Below, piece after piece: positions 1-6,463 of a DNA stretch of 15,957 nucleotides (position 1 is its first letter; each line of letters begins with the position of its first letter). Source of the DNA: Spirochaetota bacterium (GTDB lineage: Bacteria > Spirochaetota > UBA4802 > UB4802); NCBI GenBank assembly GCA_018399855.1, contig JAGYNX010000017.1, positions 1 through 15,957 of the forward strand, read 5' to 3'. A program made the translations under genes and the position numbers. The notes below the pieces were generated by a model, which made no database searches, was not told the origin of the DNA, and worked only from the letters and a program-made list of their open reading frames with translations.

Positions 1-1
1 A

Positions 2-520
2 GGTGGTGAGCATTATTCCATACCCCGCATTGTTGAAATTGTATCGGGATACGATAATGCTCATCATATAACAATAACCGGAGGTGAACCCCTTTTACAA
101 CCTGCCACTATCCCTTTGATCACGGCATTGCTTGAAAAAAAGTATACCATGCAGCTGGAAACAAATGGCAGTCTGAGTATACACGAGGTACCGGCCCCTG
201 TTCGTAAGATACTGGATGTAAAGACTCCCTCCAGCGGTGAAGAAGGTTCATTTTTGATAAAAAACCTTGATTTTCTGGGACCGGATGATGAAATAAAATT
301 CGTAATCGCTGATGATACTGATTATGAATTTGCATGTACTTTTATTAAAAAAAATATTGCAAATTCATCGGCAATAATAAATTTTTCACCAGAACGTTCA
401 ACCATGCAGCCCGAACGCCTGGCAAACAAAATTCTGAAAGACAGGCTGCGAGTACGCCTGAACCTGCAACTTCACCGTTGTATATGGGGCGACCACGAAC
501 CGGGTACCCATAACTGCTGA
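2..520 (+). CDS. queE: 7-carboxy-7-deazaguanine synthase QueE (3' part)
   Basis: The gene is cut by the left edge; the open frame runs from base 2 to the TGA at 518-520. QueE is a radical SAM enzyme that contracts 6-carboxytetrahydropterin to 7-carboxy-7-deazaguanine in the queuosine/preQ0 pathway. Visible are the radical SAM GGEP motif (ITGGEPLLQP, about residues 28-37 of the fragment), the strand with QLETNGS, the DVKTPSSGE segment, and the C-terminal VRLNLQLHRCIWG, which closely resembles the QueE ending (V-R-L-x-L-Q-L-H-x-x-I-W). The cysteine cluster motif lies upstream of the window. It is followed 14 bp later by another radical SAM gene on the same strand, probably in one transcript. 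A TTG at 116 is an internal codon, not a start. The family call is firm; activity cannot be judged without the N-terminus. Confidence 0.9.
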   Translation, partial: GGEHYSIPRIVEIVSGYDNAHHITITGGEPLLQPATIPLITALLEKKYTMQLETNGSLSIHEVPAPVRKILDVKTPSSGEEGSFLIKNLDFLGPDDEIKFVIADDTDYEFACTFIKKNIANSSAIINFSPERSTMQPERLANKILKDRLRVRLNLQLHRCIWGDHEPGTHNC

Positions 521-534
521 AATAAGGAGGAATA

Positions 535-1410
535 ATGGATTACGTAGGACATGTAATACGACCGCCCAGCGAGGCATATAGCATGATAATACAGGTGACA
601 GTTGGTTGTTCTCACAATCAATGTACATTCTGTGGAACATACAAAGGACAAAATTTTTATATTAAAAATCTTGATCAGATCAAACGCGATATTGATGAGG
701 CATCATCGTATTACAGGTACAAAAAGGCCTTTCTTGCAGATGGTGACGTGCTAATCCTTCCCACTGCCACAATTCTTGAAATTATGAATTATATAAAGAA
801 AAAAAATCCCCATATAGAAAGAATTGGAGTATATGGAAACACGAAAGCGATATTAAAGAAAACTCCAGAAGAGCTAAAGCAACTTCGGAATGTCGGACTG
901 GGGATTATTTACCAGGGTATAGAAAGTGGAAATGTCCAGGTATTGCGAAAGATCAAAAAAGGAGCACTCCCAGGGCATCAGTTGAAGGCAGCCGAAAAAG
1001 TGAAGAACTCCGGTATCCTGCTCTCGCAAACTGTATTGCTGGGACTTGGCGGAATTGACATGAGCATACCCCATGCCATTGACACGGGCAAGCACCTGGG
1101 AAACATGTCACCGGATTACGCATCAGCACTCACGGTAATGCTGCTTCCCAACACAGAACTGTACAGGGATTTTCAGAAAGGAAATTTTGCTCTCCCTGAC
1201 AAGTTCAGCCTTTTGCGGGAACTAAAGCTGATTATTGAACACATGGATGTGCACAGCAAATGTATGTTCACTTCCAATCACGCGTCAAATTATTTACCCA
1301 TAAAGGCCACACTGCCCGACCAGAAAAACGATGTACTTGATCTTATAAACAGGGTGATCGAATCAGGTGATGAAAATCTGTTGAAACCTGAACACTTGAG
1401 GGCACTGTAA
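535..1410 (+). CDS. Radical SAM protein with CX4CX2C cluster motif
   Basis: A 291-residue protein of the COG1032-like radical SAM group. The N-terminus carries C25-S-H-N-Q-C30-T-F-C33, that is CX4CX2C rather than the canonical CX3CX2C; the three cysteines would bind the SAM-cleaving 4Fe-4S cluster. A-D-G-D (68-71) stands where many family members have G-E, and YQGIESG (about 126-132) is the SAM-binding strand seen in HemN/MiaB/Elp3-type enzymes. The C-terminal part has the SNHASNYLPIKATLP segment that I recall from uncharacterised homologues. No B12-binding or TRAM domain is present. The ATG is set by AAGGAGG at 524-530, 4 nt upstream. It lies between queE and a 59-residue ORF. The substrate is unknown; proximity to queE does not prove a role in queuosine. 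Confidence 0.85.
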   Translation: MDYVGHVIRPPSEAYSMIIQVTVGCSHNQCTFCGTYKGQNFYIKNLDQIKRDIDEASSYYRYKKAFLADGDVLILPTATILEIMNYIKKKNPHIERIGVYGNTKAILKKTPEELKQLRNVGLGIIYQGIESGNVQVLRKIKKGALPGHQLKAAEKVKNSGILLSQTVLLGLGGIDMSIPHAIDTGKHLGNMSPDYASALTVMLLPNTELYRDFQKGNFALPDKFSLLRELKLIIEHMDVHSKCMFTSNHASNYLPIKATLPDQKNDVLDLINRVIESGDENLLKPEHLRAL

Positions 1411-1426
1411 ATGAAGGAGGTTAATC

Positions 1427-1606
1427 ATGACTAATGAAATAATGCAGGAAGTAATAAGGTTTATCAGCGGAGAGATCAAGAGTAATCCTGATATAGACAG
1501 GTCAAAACTGGTAAACGATGCCAGCCAGAAATTCGATCTGAATCCCATGCAGACAGAATACCTGCTCAACACGTACCTGAACAGCAATAATAAAACAACC
1601 GGATAA
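1427..1606 (+). CDS. Small protein downstream of the radical SAM gene, 59 aa
   Basis: This ORF begins 16 nt after the radical SAM stop codon. It has a perfect ribosome binding site, AAGGAGG (1414-1420), 6 nt from the ATG, and is followed within 5 nt by a terminator stem, so all the signals of a real gene are present. The predicted product (MTNEIMQEVIRF... ...LNSNNKTTG) is polar and mostly helical in composition, has no cysteine, signal peptide or membrane segment, and ends in a short N/T-rich tail. Helix one spans about residues 3-20, then comes an NPDIDRSKL turn, then helices around 26-36 and 40-53. I do not recognise the family. It could be a partner or regulatory subunit of the radical SAM enzyme; a peptide substrate is possible but nothing specific supports it. 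Confidence 0.75.
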   Translation: MTNEIMQEVIRFISGEIKSNPDIDRSKLVNDASQKFDLNPMQTEYLLNTYLNSNNKTTG

Positions 1607-1610
1607 TCGT

Positions 1611-1645
1611 AAAGAAATCGGCCCCTTCCAGGTGCCGGTTTCTTT
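1611..1645. terminator. Intrinsic terminator shared by converging genes
   Basis: AAAGAAATCGGC (1611-1622) pairs with GCCGGTTTCTTT (1634-1645) over 12 positions with one U-G wobble, around an 11-nt loop. The lower stem is A-rich on the left and T-rich on the right. On the plus strand it follows the 59-aa ORF by 4 nt and runs into TTTCTTTTA. On the minus strand the same stem (with an A-C mismatch at the wobble position) follows the fecR-like gene by 18 nt. It therefore probably ends transcription from both sides. Confidence 0.8.
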
Positions 1646-1663
1646 TATACTGACAGCTTACTC

Positions 1664-2752
1664 TCAGAGTTCTGTTCCTGTTTCCAGGTCAAGTTTCTTC
1701 TTCCCTGACTGTGAATGCACAACAAGGGCTTCTCCTGAAATTTCCAGTTCACCATTGTTTGTAATCTTTTTTCTCCACAGCACCGGCCCTTCAAGTGACG
1801 CGCAATATACATAATCACCAGAGGCAATATACAACTTGTCTTCAGTCTTTACAGGTGGCTCAATAACTTTTCCTTCCCACTGAACCTGCCCATTCTTTAT
1901 GAAATATACTTCATACCTGGTAACCAGAAGCTGTCCTTCAGGAACAGGCTTCTCTTTTTCTTTTTTCACTATCCGGGTTATCTTCTTTATAACCTCTTTA
2001 GGCTTCTCTTCAACGGCAATTAGCTCCTGCTGTTCTTCCTTGAAATCTTCTACCTGGAATTTCTTGATTTCCTTTTTTGATACAATGACATCATTCTTTA
2101 CATCCTGTACAATCCTGACAACAGCAACTTCTACTGATTCCTCAGCAGATTTTGATTTCATCATTGTCTCAATCTTTTTTTCGATGCCCTGTACTTCTTT
2201 CTCGGTAATTACAACCTTCTGGTTGTTTTCAAGTGGTGGCGCCTCATCCATAACATTCTCAATCTGATCCTCTATTGATGTAATACGCCTGGCAACCTTT
2301 ACTTTACCGTCATACACCTTGATCCGGGTTGTTTTTTTCGCGTCCGCCTCAACAGTAAACCTGGTTCCCCGAACACCGGCCACGGCGGTAGGGGTTTTTA
2401 CGAGGAATTTTTCATTTTTCAGCAATTTCTTCGGCTTGCAGAGCATTTTCCCCACATCCAGTCCAAGTACTGTATTTTCCAGGTCCTGTGATCTCATCAG
2501 CTGTGATATCAGCAGTTTTGAGTTTTCTTTTATTCTTACCATTGAATCGCCAATTTTTATATCACATGAAGAAAGCTCATCTGTTTTGACAATATCATTC
2601 TCTTTAAGCAAATCCCCGATATTAACAGATATATCATTTCTTGTTACATCGCCAACAGCAAATGTAACCATGGCATATTCATCTGTTTTGCTGGTACAGC
2701 CAATACCAATAGCAAACACCGCTATCAATGCCGGTATAATTATTCTTTTCAT
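1664..2752 (-). CDS. FecR-domain lipoprotein with beta-propeller-like C-terminus
   Basis: A 362-residue exported protein. The N-terminus is a lipoprotein-type signal (MKRIIIPALIAVFAIGIGC) with lipid-attachment Cys19; the lipobox is relaxed (G at -3), as in some spirochaetal lipoproteins. Residues about 28-155 form a FecR domain: a G-D-L-L-x-x-N-D-I-V-K-T-D block (46-58), an ENSKL segment, and the diagnostic TPTAVAGVRGTRF (120-132) followed by VYDGKVKV. Residues 160-270 are rich in Lys and Glu and probably extended or coiled. The last ~85 residues contain PQQ-propeller-like strands (QVQWEGKV, LYIASGDYVYCASLEG, VLWRKKI). FecR domains are typically periplasmic sensors or scaffolds; here there is no neighbouring sigma factor or TonB receptor, so a classical iron-signalling role is unlikely. 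The start is supported by GGAGG at 2758-2762. It is probably a single-gene transcript. Confidence 0.85.
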   Translation of the reverse strand: MKRIIIPALIAVFAIGIGCTSKTDEYAMVTFAVGDVTRNDISVNIGDLLKENDIVKTDELSSCDIKIGDSMVRIKENSKLLISQLMRSQDLENTVLGLDVGKMLCKPKKLLKNEKFLVKTPTAVAGVRGTRFTVEADAKKTTRIKVYDGKVKVARRITSIEDQIENVMDEAPPLENNQKVVITEKEVQGIEKKIETMMKSKSAEESVEVAVVRIVQDVKNDVIVSKKEIKKFQVEDFKEEQQELIAVEEKPKEVIKKITRIVKKEKEKPVPEGQLLVTRYEVYFIKNGQVQWEGKVIEPPVKTEDKLYIASGDYVYCASLEGPVLWRKKITNNGELEISGEALVVHSQSGKKKLDLETGTEL

Positions 2753-2826
2753 GAGATCCTCCCCGTTGTCTTACTTCCGTATACAATTAATGATACCTGT
2801 ACTTATATTACTGTACGTAGTTTTGA

Positions 2827-2881
2827 AAATGCAACTTTTTTCTTTACAATATCATGTATTCACTTCGTTCATGTTGCATTT
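2827..2881. repeat. 9-bp inverted repeat in divergent promoter region
   Basis: AAATGCAAC (2827-2835) and GTTGCATTT (2873-2881) are exact reverse complements separated by 37 bp. They lie between the divergent fecR-like and ADP-ribosylglycohydrolase-like genes. The pair could be an operator or the base of a stem in a transcript, but in AT-rich DNA one 9-bp pair may be chance. No terminator-like T run follows on the plus strand. Confidence 0.35.
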
Positions 2882-2944
2882 CTAAATAATATAATTTGAG
2901 ATTTTATACTTTTCAAATAACATCCCAACAGTCTAGTATGTATT

Positions 2945-2950
2945 TATAAT
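2945..2950 (+). promoter_or_regulatory. Candidate -10 box (TATAAT) upstream of 2984
   Basis: A perfect TATAAT ends 33 nt before the ATG at 2984, giving a short leader if used. There is no recognisable -35 element at 16-18 bp upstream (ATCCCA at the 17-bp position), so this is a partial promoter call only; an activator-dependent promoter is possible. Confidence 0.35.
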
Positions 2951-2971
2951 GTCTTGTACACAAGTTTAACC

Positions 2972-2979
2972 GGGGTGAG
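2972..2979 (+). promoter_or_regulatory. Ribosome binding site that fixes the start at 2984
   Basis: GGGGTGAG lies 4 nt upstream of the ATG at 2984. The longer frame opening with TTG at 2954 would add ten residues (MYTSLTGVRI) that overlap this site and have no homology value, so the ATG at 2984 is preferred. Confidence 0.65.
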
Positions 2980-2983
2980 AATA

Positions 2984-4255
2984 ATGCGCAACAATCTCCA
3001 GGATATATTACTTGGCTCAATAACAGGTGACGCACTGGGAGCACCCCTGGATGGTATGGGTGAAGCACATATTCGTTCTGTTTTTAAATCAGTAGACGAA
3101 TATATTGATCCCATGCCCGCGTTAAAAGGGAAACCCGATCGCTGGAAGAAACCGGGATTATATACATCCACCACCCAGCTGCTGCTATCACTCTCTGTAG
3201 CATTAAATGATGAGAAAATTTGCCGTTCTGACATGCTGGAAAACCTTTTTACTACAATCTCAGAATCCGGAGAAACACTTACCGGTCATCTTCGTCATCC
3301 CACCAGCACCATAATCCAGGCCTTCAGAAGAATGGAAAACGCAGAAGACCAGTCTACTTCACATTTCACAACTGGTGATATATTACCGCTTTTACCGGCA
3401 TTACTTGTCTTGAAGAAAACTGGCGACGAAACTTTTATTACTTCCGTAACTTCCTTTGTCTCGTTTTTCAGTCACAATCCATGGGTTCTTGCCTCCAGCC
3501 TTATTGCCAGCTCTCTGTATTTCAGCATCTATTCATCAACTGGTTCAGGTGAGTTGAACACCGTAGTAACTGATGCCATTGAATCAGCCAACAGGGCTGA
3601 AAACCTGTCAGAGACATTCAGCCACCTGATTTTTAATTCCGGTTGGAACCCGGATACCGTGATTGACTGCATACGCCAGACTCACGATCTGCTGGTTCGC
3701 ATTCAAGGAAGCACACACATTGAACAGGCAGCACAATACATTGTACAGAGCATCAACGCGAACCAGAAAACACCTGTCACCCGTCCAACTGTTAATCACC
3801 CCATATCAGTGTTGTGCTGGCCCTGCGCGTATGCACTGCACAGTAACAGTGTTCAGGAATATATGTTTCGTATCGCTGAAACGGGTGGTTCAACCGGTAT
3901 ATTTGTACCGGTTGCGGGGGCCTTGTATGGCATGTACTGTGGAAGCAGCATGATACCATCACACTTAATAGAAAACCTCATAAATCGAAAACGCATTCTT
4001 GGCCTTGTAGAATCTATCAATACCATGAAGGTAACAAGTGCTGAACTGGACGCATTCTTGCAGAATGAGTCGTCTCTCACAAGAAAAGAAGAGGAAGAAC
4101 GGGGCAGCCGTTTTAGGAGAACACCGGAAAAGAAACCACGAAAAAGAACTAAAAAAGAGAATATGGACGAGCTTTCCCGGCATGTAGTAGAAAGCTGGAC
4201 CAAGTATGACAAGGCTAAATGGAAAAAACAAAAGAAGAAGATTGACACAGAGTAA
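2984..4255 (+). CDS. ADP-ribosylglycohydrolase-family protein, metal site degenerate
   Basis: A 423-residue cytosolic protein. The N-terminus has the family signature I-L-L-G-S-I-T-G-D-A-L-G-A-P (8-21), and the C-terminal half has GGSTGIFVPVAGALYGMYCG (301-320), matching the family pattern GGDTDT...AGALAGAxxG. ADP-ribosylglycohydrolases remove ADP-ribose from proteins or small molecules using two Mg ions. Here the first metal motif (usually T-D-D-T-Q) is T61-S-T-T-Q65, and the last (G-G-D-T-D) is G-G-S-T-G, so the four usual metal-ligand aspartates are gone. The protein is probably not a conventional hydrolase; it may bind a nucleotide or ADP-ribosylated partner. Residues 366-423 form an unusual Lys/Arg/Glu-rich tail (EKKPRKRTKK, WKKQKKKI) that could bind nucleic acid. 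It converges on the hotdog gene, 2 bp away. The fold assignment is good; the function is unknown. Confidence 0.75.
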   Translation: MRNNLQDILLGSITGDALGAPLDGMGEAHIRSVFKSVDEYIDPMPALKGKPDRWKKPGLYTSTTQLLLSLSVALNDEKICRSDMLENLFTTISESGETLTGHLRHPTSTIIQAFRRMENAEDQSTSHFTTGDILPLLPALLVLKKTGDETFITSVTSFVSFFSHNPWVLASSLIASSLYFSIYSSTGSGELNTVVTDAIESANRAENLSETFSHLIFNSGWNPDTVIDCIRQTHDLLVRIQGSTHIEQAAQYIVQSINANQKTPVTRPTVNHPISVLCWPCAYALHSNSVQEYMFRIAETGGSTGIFVPVAGALYGMYCGSSMIPSHLIENLINRKRILGLVESINTMKVTSAELDAFLQNESSLTRKEEEERGSRFRRTPEKKPRKRTKKENMDELSRHVVESWTKYDKAKWKKQKKKIDTE

Positions 4256-4257
4256 TA

Positions 4258-5208
4258 CTACAATTTTTCATCAAAACCAATCACCTCATCTGAACCCAGA
4301 AGGTAGCGAACCATTTTCTCCCTGTATCCCGGGAGTGTGAGCCATTTACCAAGTGCATACCCCGCAAGTTCAAGGGAATCATTATTTTTAATGAAGACTG
4401 CTCCTGTTGCATATACTACCTTACGGTGTGATGATCCCGATATTTTCGTACACATACCTGCAATCACGAAACGTTCATCCTTGTTTACCGGTCTGAATAA
4501 ATTCACATCAAGAAGAACCGTAACACCGCCCTGCCACGCGCTGAGAAAGCCAGCCCAGCCCATAGTTTCATCAAGAAGGGTAATCAGTACGCCGGGATGA
4601 ACATGGTTATCCCGTAATGTATTAAAAATTGTACCTGGATTCTTAACGTCATGATGAGATCTACAGTACAACGTATTATATCCGGTGTTGTACTCATTAA
4701 AAGAAAATTCACGCATATGGATATCATGCTGCGCGCGGGGATTGAATAAAAGCCTGAATGACATATCCGGGATTTTCAGGGTATACCTGGCATAACGCAT
4801 ACCTGCTTTCATCTGGTTCGCTGCCTGCTCAATTTTATCCCGTGATTGCAGCATACCACTGGTCATGGATGCTTTTAAATACGGCAACACTGAATTGCTG
4901 GTTGACATTACTCCCTGGTATTGATCTTCATTCTTCTCAACTTTCAGTTGTACAATATCTCCAACAGAAATCCGCTCACCCCCGAATCTGAAGGAATACA
5001 ACAGTGGATAGTCAGTTTTCCCTTCATCCAGTATATCAACAAGCTCAATGAAGGCAGTCATACCGATTCCCCCATGAGGGATTCCCGGCCATCCTTCATG
5101 TTTTTTTTCAATATTCATTCGGGTAGTGATACTGTCATCCTTAATGGAATAATCATGAAAAAGGTATCCACCCTGCGTACAATAATAACAATTTTCATGG
5201 TTTACCAT
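4258..5208 (-). CDS. Double-hotdog (PaaI-thioesterase-like) protein
   Basis: A 316-residue protein with two hotdog-fold halves. The first contains HEGWPGIPHGGIGMTAFIELVD (about 37-58), the PaaI-type H-G-G segment at the start of the long central helix. The second has HVHPGVLITLLDETMGW (202-218), with D213/E214 in the position of the usual acyl-thioesterase acid, and then VLLDVNLFRPV. PaaI-like hotdogs hydrolyse acyl-CoA thioesters; two halves in one chain mimic the normal homodimer. The N-terminus also has NCYYCTQGG (CxxC at 7-10), which could bind a metal or be redox active if paired. In the first half the acid is E55, so it could also be the catalytic half. The start ATG has AGGA at 5 nt. 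No signal peptide. Substrate unknown. Confidence 0.7.
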   Translation of the reverse strand: MVNHENCYYCTQGGYLFHDYSIKDDSITTRMNIEKKHEGWPGIPHGGIGMTAFIELVDILDEGKTDYPLLYSFRFGGERISVGDIVQLKVEKNEDQYQGVMSTSNSVLPYLKASMTSGMLQSRDKIEQAANQMKAGMRYARYTLKIPDMSFRLLFNPRAQHDIHMREFSFNEYNTGYNTLYCRSHHDVKNPGTIFNTLRDNHVHPGVLITLLDETMGWAGFLSAWQGGVTVLLDVNLFRPVNKDERFVIAGMCTKISGSSHRKVVYATGAVFIKNNDSLELAGYALGKWLTLPGYREKMVRYLLGSDEVIGFDEKL

Positions 5209-5329
5209 AATATCCTGCCAGCCATATGTATCACTTGATAATAACGATTGCTGCTCACTTTTATGCCATTAATATAGCACATGTGTCCATATATCATTCA
5301 AATCAAAGACTTTTATCAGATCTTACTGA

Positions 5330-5345
5330 ATTGTTTCGATACAAT
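5330..5345. repeat. ATTGT-N6-ACAAT palindrome
   Basis: ATTGT (5330-5334) and ACAAT (5341-5345) form an operator-like dyad with a 6-bp spacer, in the promoter region shared by the hotdog gene and the secreted-protein gene. A 5-bp dyad is weak on its own in AT-rich DNA. Confidence 0.25.
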
Positions 5346-5364
5346 ACTCATTAAGCTCAAGTAA

Positions 5365-5407
5365 ATGTATACCCTTATAAGAATTAATGAATAATTGAGG
5401 TATACAT
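5365..5407. repeat. Perfect 9-bp inverted repeat just upstream of a strong promoter
   Basis: ATGTATACC (5365-5373) and GGTATACAT (5399-5407) are exact reverse complements. Their centres are 34 bp apart, about three helical turns, so both arms face the same side of the DNA. The right arm ends 7 bp before the -35 box at 5415. Each arm contains the self-complementary GTATAC. The arrangement suits a dimeric activator or a looping repressor of the promoter. It could alternatively form a stem in RNA. Confidence 0.5.
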
Positions 5408-5414
5408 AAAATAT

Positions 5415-5443
5415 TTGACAAATAGTTAACCTGCAACTATAGT
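5415..5443 (+). promoter_or_regulatory. Sigma70-type promoter for the secreted-protein gene
   Basis: TTGACA (5415-5420), a 17-bp spacer, then TATAGT (5438-5443): perfect -35, five of six matches at -10, and ideal spacing. Transcription would start near 5450, giving a leader of about 80 nt before the ATG at 5530. It is the best promoter in the window. Confidence 0.8.
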
Positions 5444-5513
5444 TTGGAAATCGCTATATTTTGGGTTATACGAAAAGGAAATTCGTAAACGGTTTGATAG
5501 CTATATTACCTTA

Positions 5514-5529
5514 ACAGGGAGGTACCTGT
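5514..5529 (+). promoter_or_regulatory. Small hairpin holding the Shine-Dalgarno sequence
   Basis: ACAGG (5514-5518) pairs with CCTGT (5525-5529), the last five bases before the ATG, leaving a 6-nt loop GAGGTA. The Shine-Dalgarno AGGGAGG (5516-5522) is split between stem and loop. The hairpin may moderate translation, but it is only 5 bp and may simply melt. Confidence 0.35.
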
Positions 5530-6420
5530 ATGCAGTTCACGCGATTTCGAAGACTTTCTCTAATTGCGATGATTATTATTATATTATTTTCCGCATCAAT
5601 TTTAGCAAGAAATTTTGATTTCAAGCCTGTTGTAATAGAAAAAATATCTCGTTACAATGAAGATCGAATAGCCTACCAGCATATTCAAAATGATTTTGGT
5701 GAAAAAACTGATGATTCTATTGCCACTCTCCTGATAATCAAGGAAAAGCAAATATACCTCCTGAAAGACGGGTATGACGACCCTGAAAAAGTAAGAGAGA
5801 AAAGATTAATATTATCAATGGAAAACCAGTTAATTCCCGACCTCTGGAAAAACAAGATTAACGAAAAACCAGACTTCATACGTATTACCAGCAGGCGAAT
5901 TGAGCGAATGAAAAATTTCGACGAAGATTTCGTATCAAAGAGTTTTGGCACTTTCTATCAGAATGTCCGAAATGCCTTTCTAAACAAGCATGTAGAAATA
6001 TTCAAACAGCTCATGATAGGTAGAAAAGACTCCGGCCTGATTGTGGACCGTACACCATTACCAAAGCCCACATATACAAATGCCCCCGAGACAGAAACAA
6101 AATACAAGATCACTGTTTCAGCAAAAACTATTGATGAAAAGCTATATTACGCGGAAGATGCCGATGGTGACGGTGTAACAGAAACGTTCACCGTAAGCAT
6201 TCCCGATGGATTCAACTGGGGATATAAATCAGGTCCAAACATAATATTTATCTATAATAACAAGATAGAAGCTGTTAAGAATATTATTGGAAATATCTCC
6301 AAATGGGCCTACTATGGTACCCCGGAGGAGGAAGAAAAAATAATGAAAACCTTCCCCAAAGACAGCCAGATTATCGATCAGTTTGATCTTGAAAAAGTTG
6401 CCGGACAGCAAAGCCGGTAA
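5530..6420 (+). CDS. Secreted protein of unknown function with EF-hand-like loop
   Basis: A 296-residue exported protein. Residues 1-27 are a Sec signal (basic MQFTRFRR, a long Ile/Leu core, cleavage likely after SILA). There is no lipobox, so the product would be periplasmic, anchored, or released. The mature chain is charged, with alternating helical segments at about 40-165 and a proline-containing linker (PLPKPTYTNAPE, 177-188). Next is a beta-rich domain starting KYKITVSAKT. D210-A-D-G-D-G-V-T-E218 resembles a calcium-binding DxDGDG loop of EF-hand or FG-GAP type, and is followed by TVSIPDGFNWG. I do not recognise the family. It has its own strong promoter and its own terminator, so it is a single-gene unit likely to be well expressed. 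Start chosen by AGGGAGG at 5516-5522. Confidence 0.8.
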   Translation: MQFTRFRRLSLIAMIIIILFSASILARNFDFKPVVIEKISRYNEDRIAYQHIQNDFGEKTDDSIATLLIIKEKQIYLLKDGYDDPEKVREKRLILSMENQLIPDLWKNKINEKPDFIRITSRRIERMKNFDEDFVSKSFGTFYQNVRNAFLNKHVEIFKQLMIGRKDSGLIVDRTPLPKPTYTNAPETETKYKITVSAKTIDEKLYYAEDADGDGVTETFTVSIPDGFNWGYKSGPNIIFIYNNKIEAVKNIIGNISKWAYYGTPEEEEKIMKTFPKDSQIIDQFDLEKVAGQQSR

Positions 6421-6430
6421 TTTCATAATG

Positions 6431-6463
6431 AAGAGTCACTCCTTATTTCCGGGTGGCTTTTTT
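6431..6463 (+). terminator. Intrinsic terminator after the secreted-protein gene
   Basis: AGTCAC (6434-6439) pairs with GTGGCT (6453-6458) with one U-G wobble, extendable by three A/G-T pairs, around a 13-nt loop. It runs into a six-T stretch (6458-6463). It overlaps the 3' end of the converging PHP gene, which ends at 6443. On the minus strand no T run follows, so it works in one direction only. Confidence 0.6.

Larger units (their letters stand above)
5209..5529. other. Intergenic region, 321 bp, between divergent genes
   Basis: No ORF with a plausible ribosome binding site lies here. It holds, from left to right: the leader of the hotdog gene (minus), an ATTGT-N6-ACAAT palindrome at 5330-5345, a 9-bp inverted repeat at 5365-5407, a strong plus-strand promoter at 5415-5443, and an ~80-nt leader ending in a small hairpin that contains the Shine-Dalgarno sequence. 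I could not find a convincing minus-strand promoter; TATATT (reading minus) near 5270 is a possible -10. Confidence 0.6.

Noticed and set aside
1427..1606. The 59-aa ORF as a RiPP precursor matured by the radical SAM enzyme
   Set aside because: No cysteine-, glycine- or repeat-rich core, no recognition-domain protein, and no transporter or protease nearby. Accessory protein is the safer reading.
1899..2885. Long plus-strand open frames (1899-2267 and 2319-2885) opposite the fecR-like gene
   Set aside because: Ser/Phe/Ile-rich products are what the reverse of a Lys/Glu-rich coding frame gives; there is no ribosome binding site, and the minus-strand frame has clear FecR motifs.
2954..2983. Upstream TTG start for the ADP-ribosylglycohydrolase-like protein
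   Set aside because: The Shine-Dalgarno GGGGTGAG lies inside this stretch and serves the ATG at 2984.
3853..4248. Minus-strand frames opposite the end of the ADP-ribosylglycohydrolase-like gene
   Set aside because: Phe/Ser-rich antisense of the Lys/Arg tail; no Shine-Dalgarno or homology.
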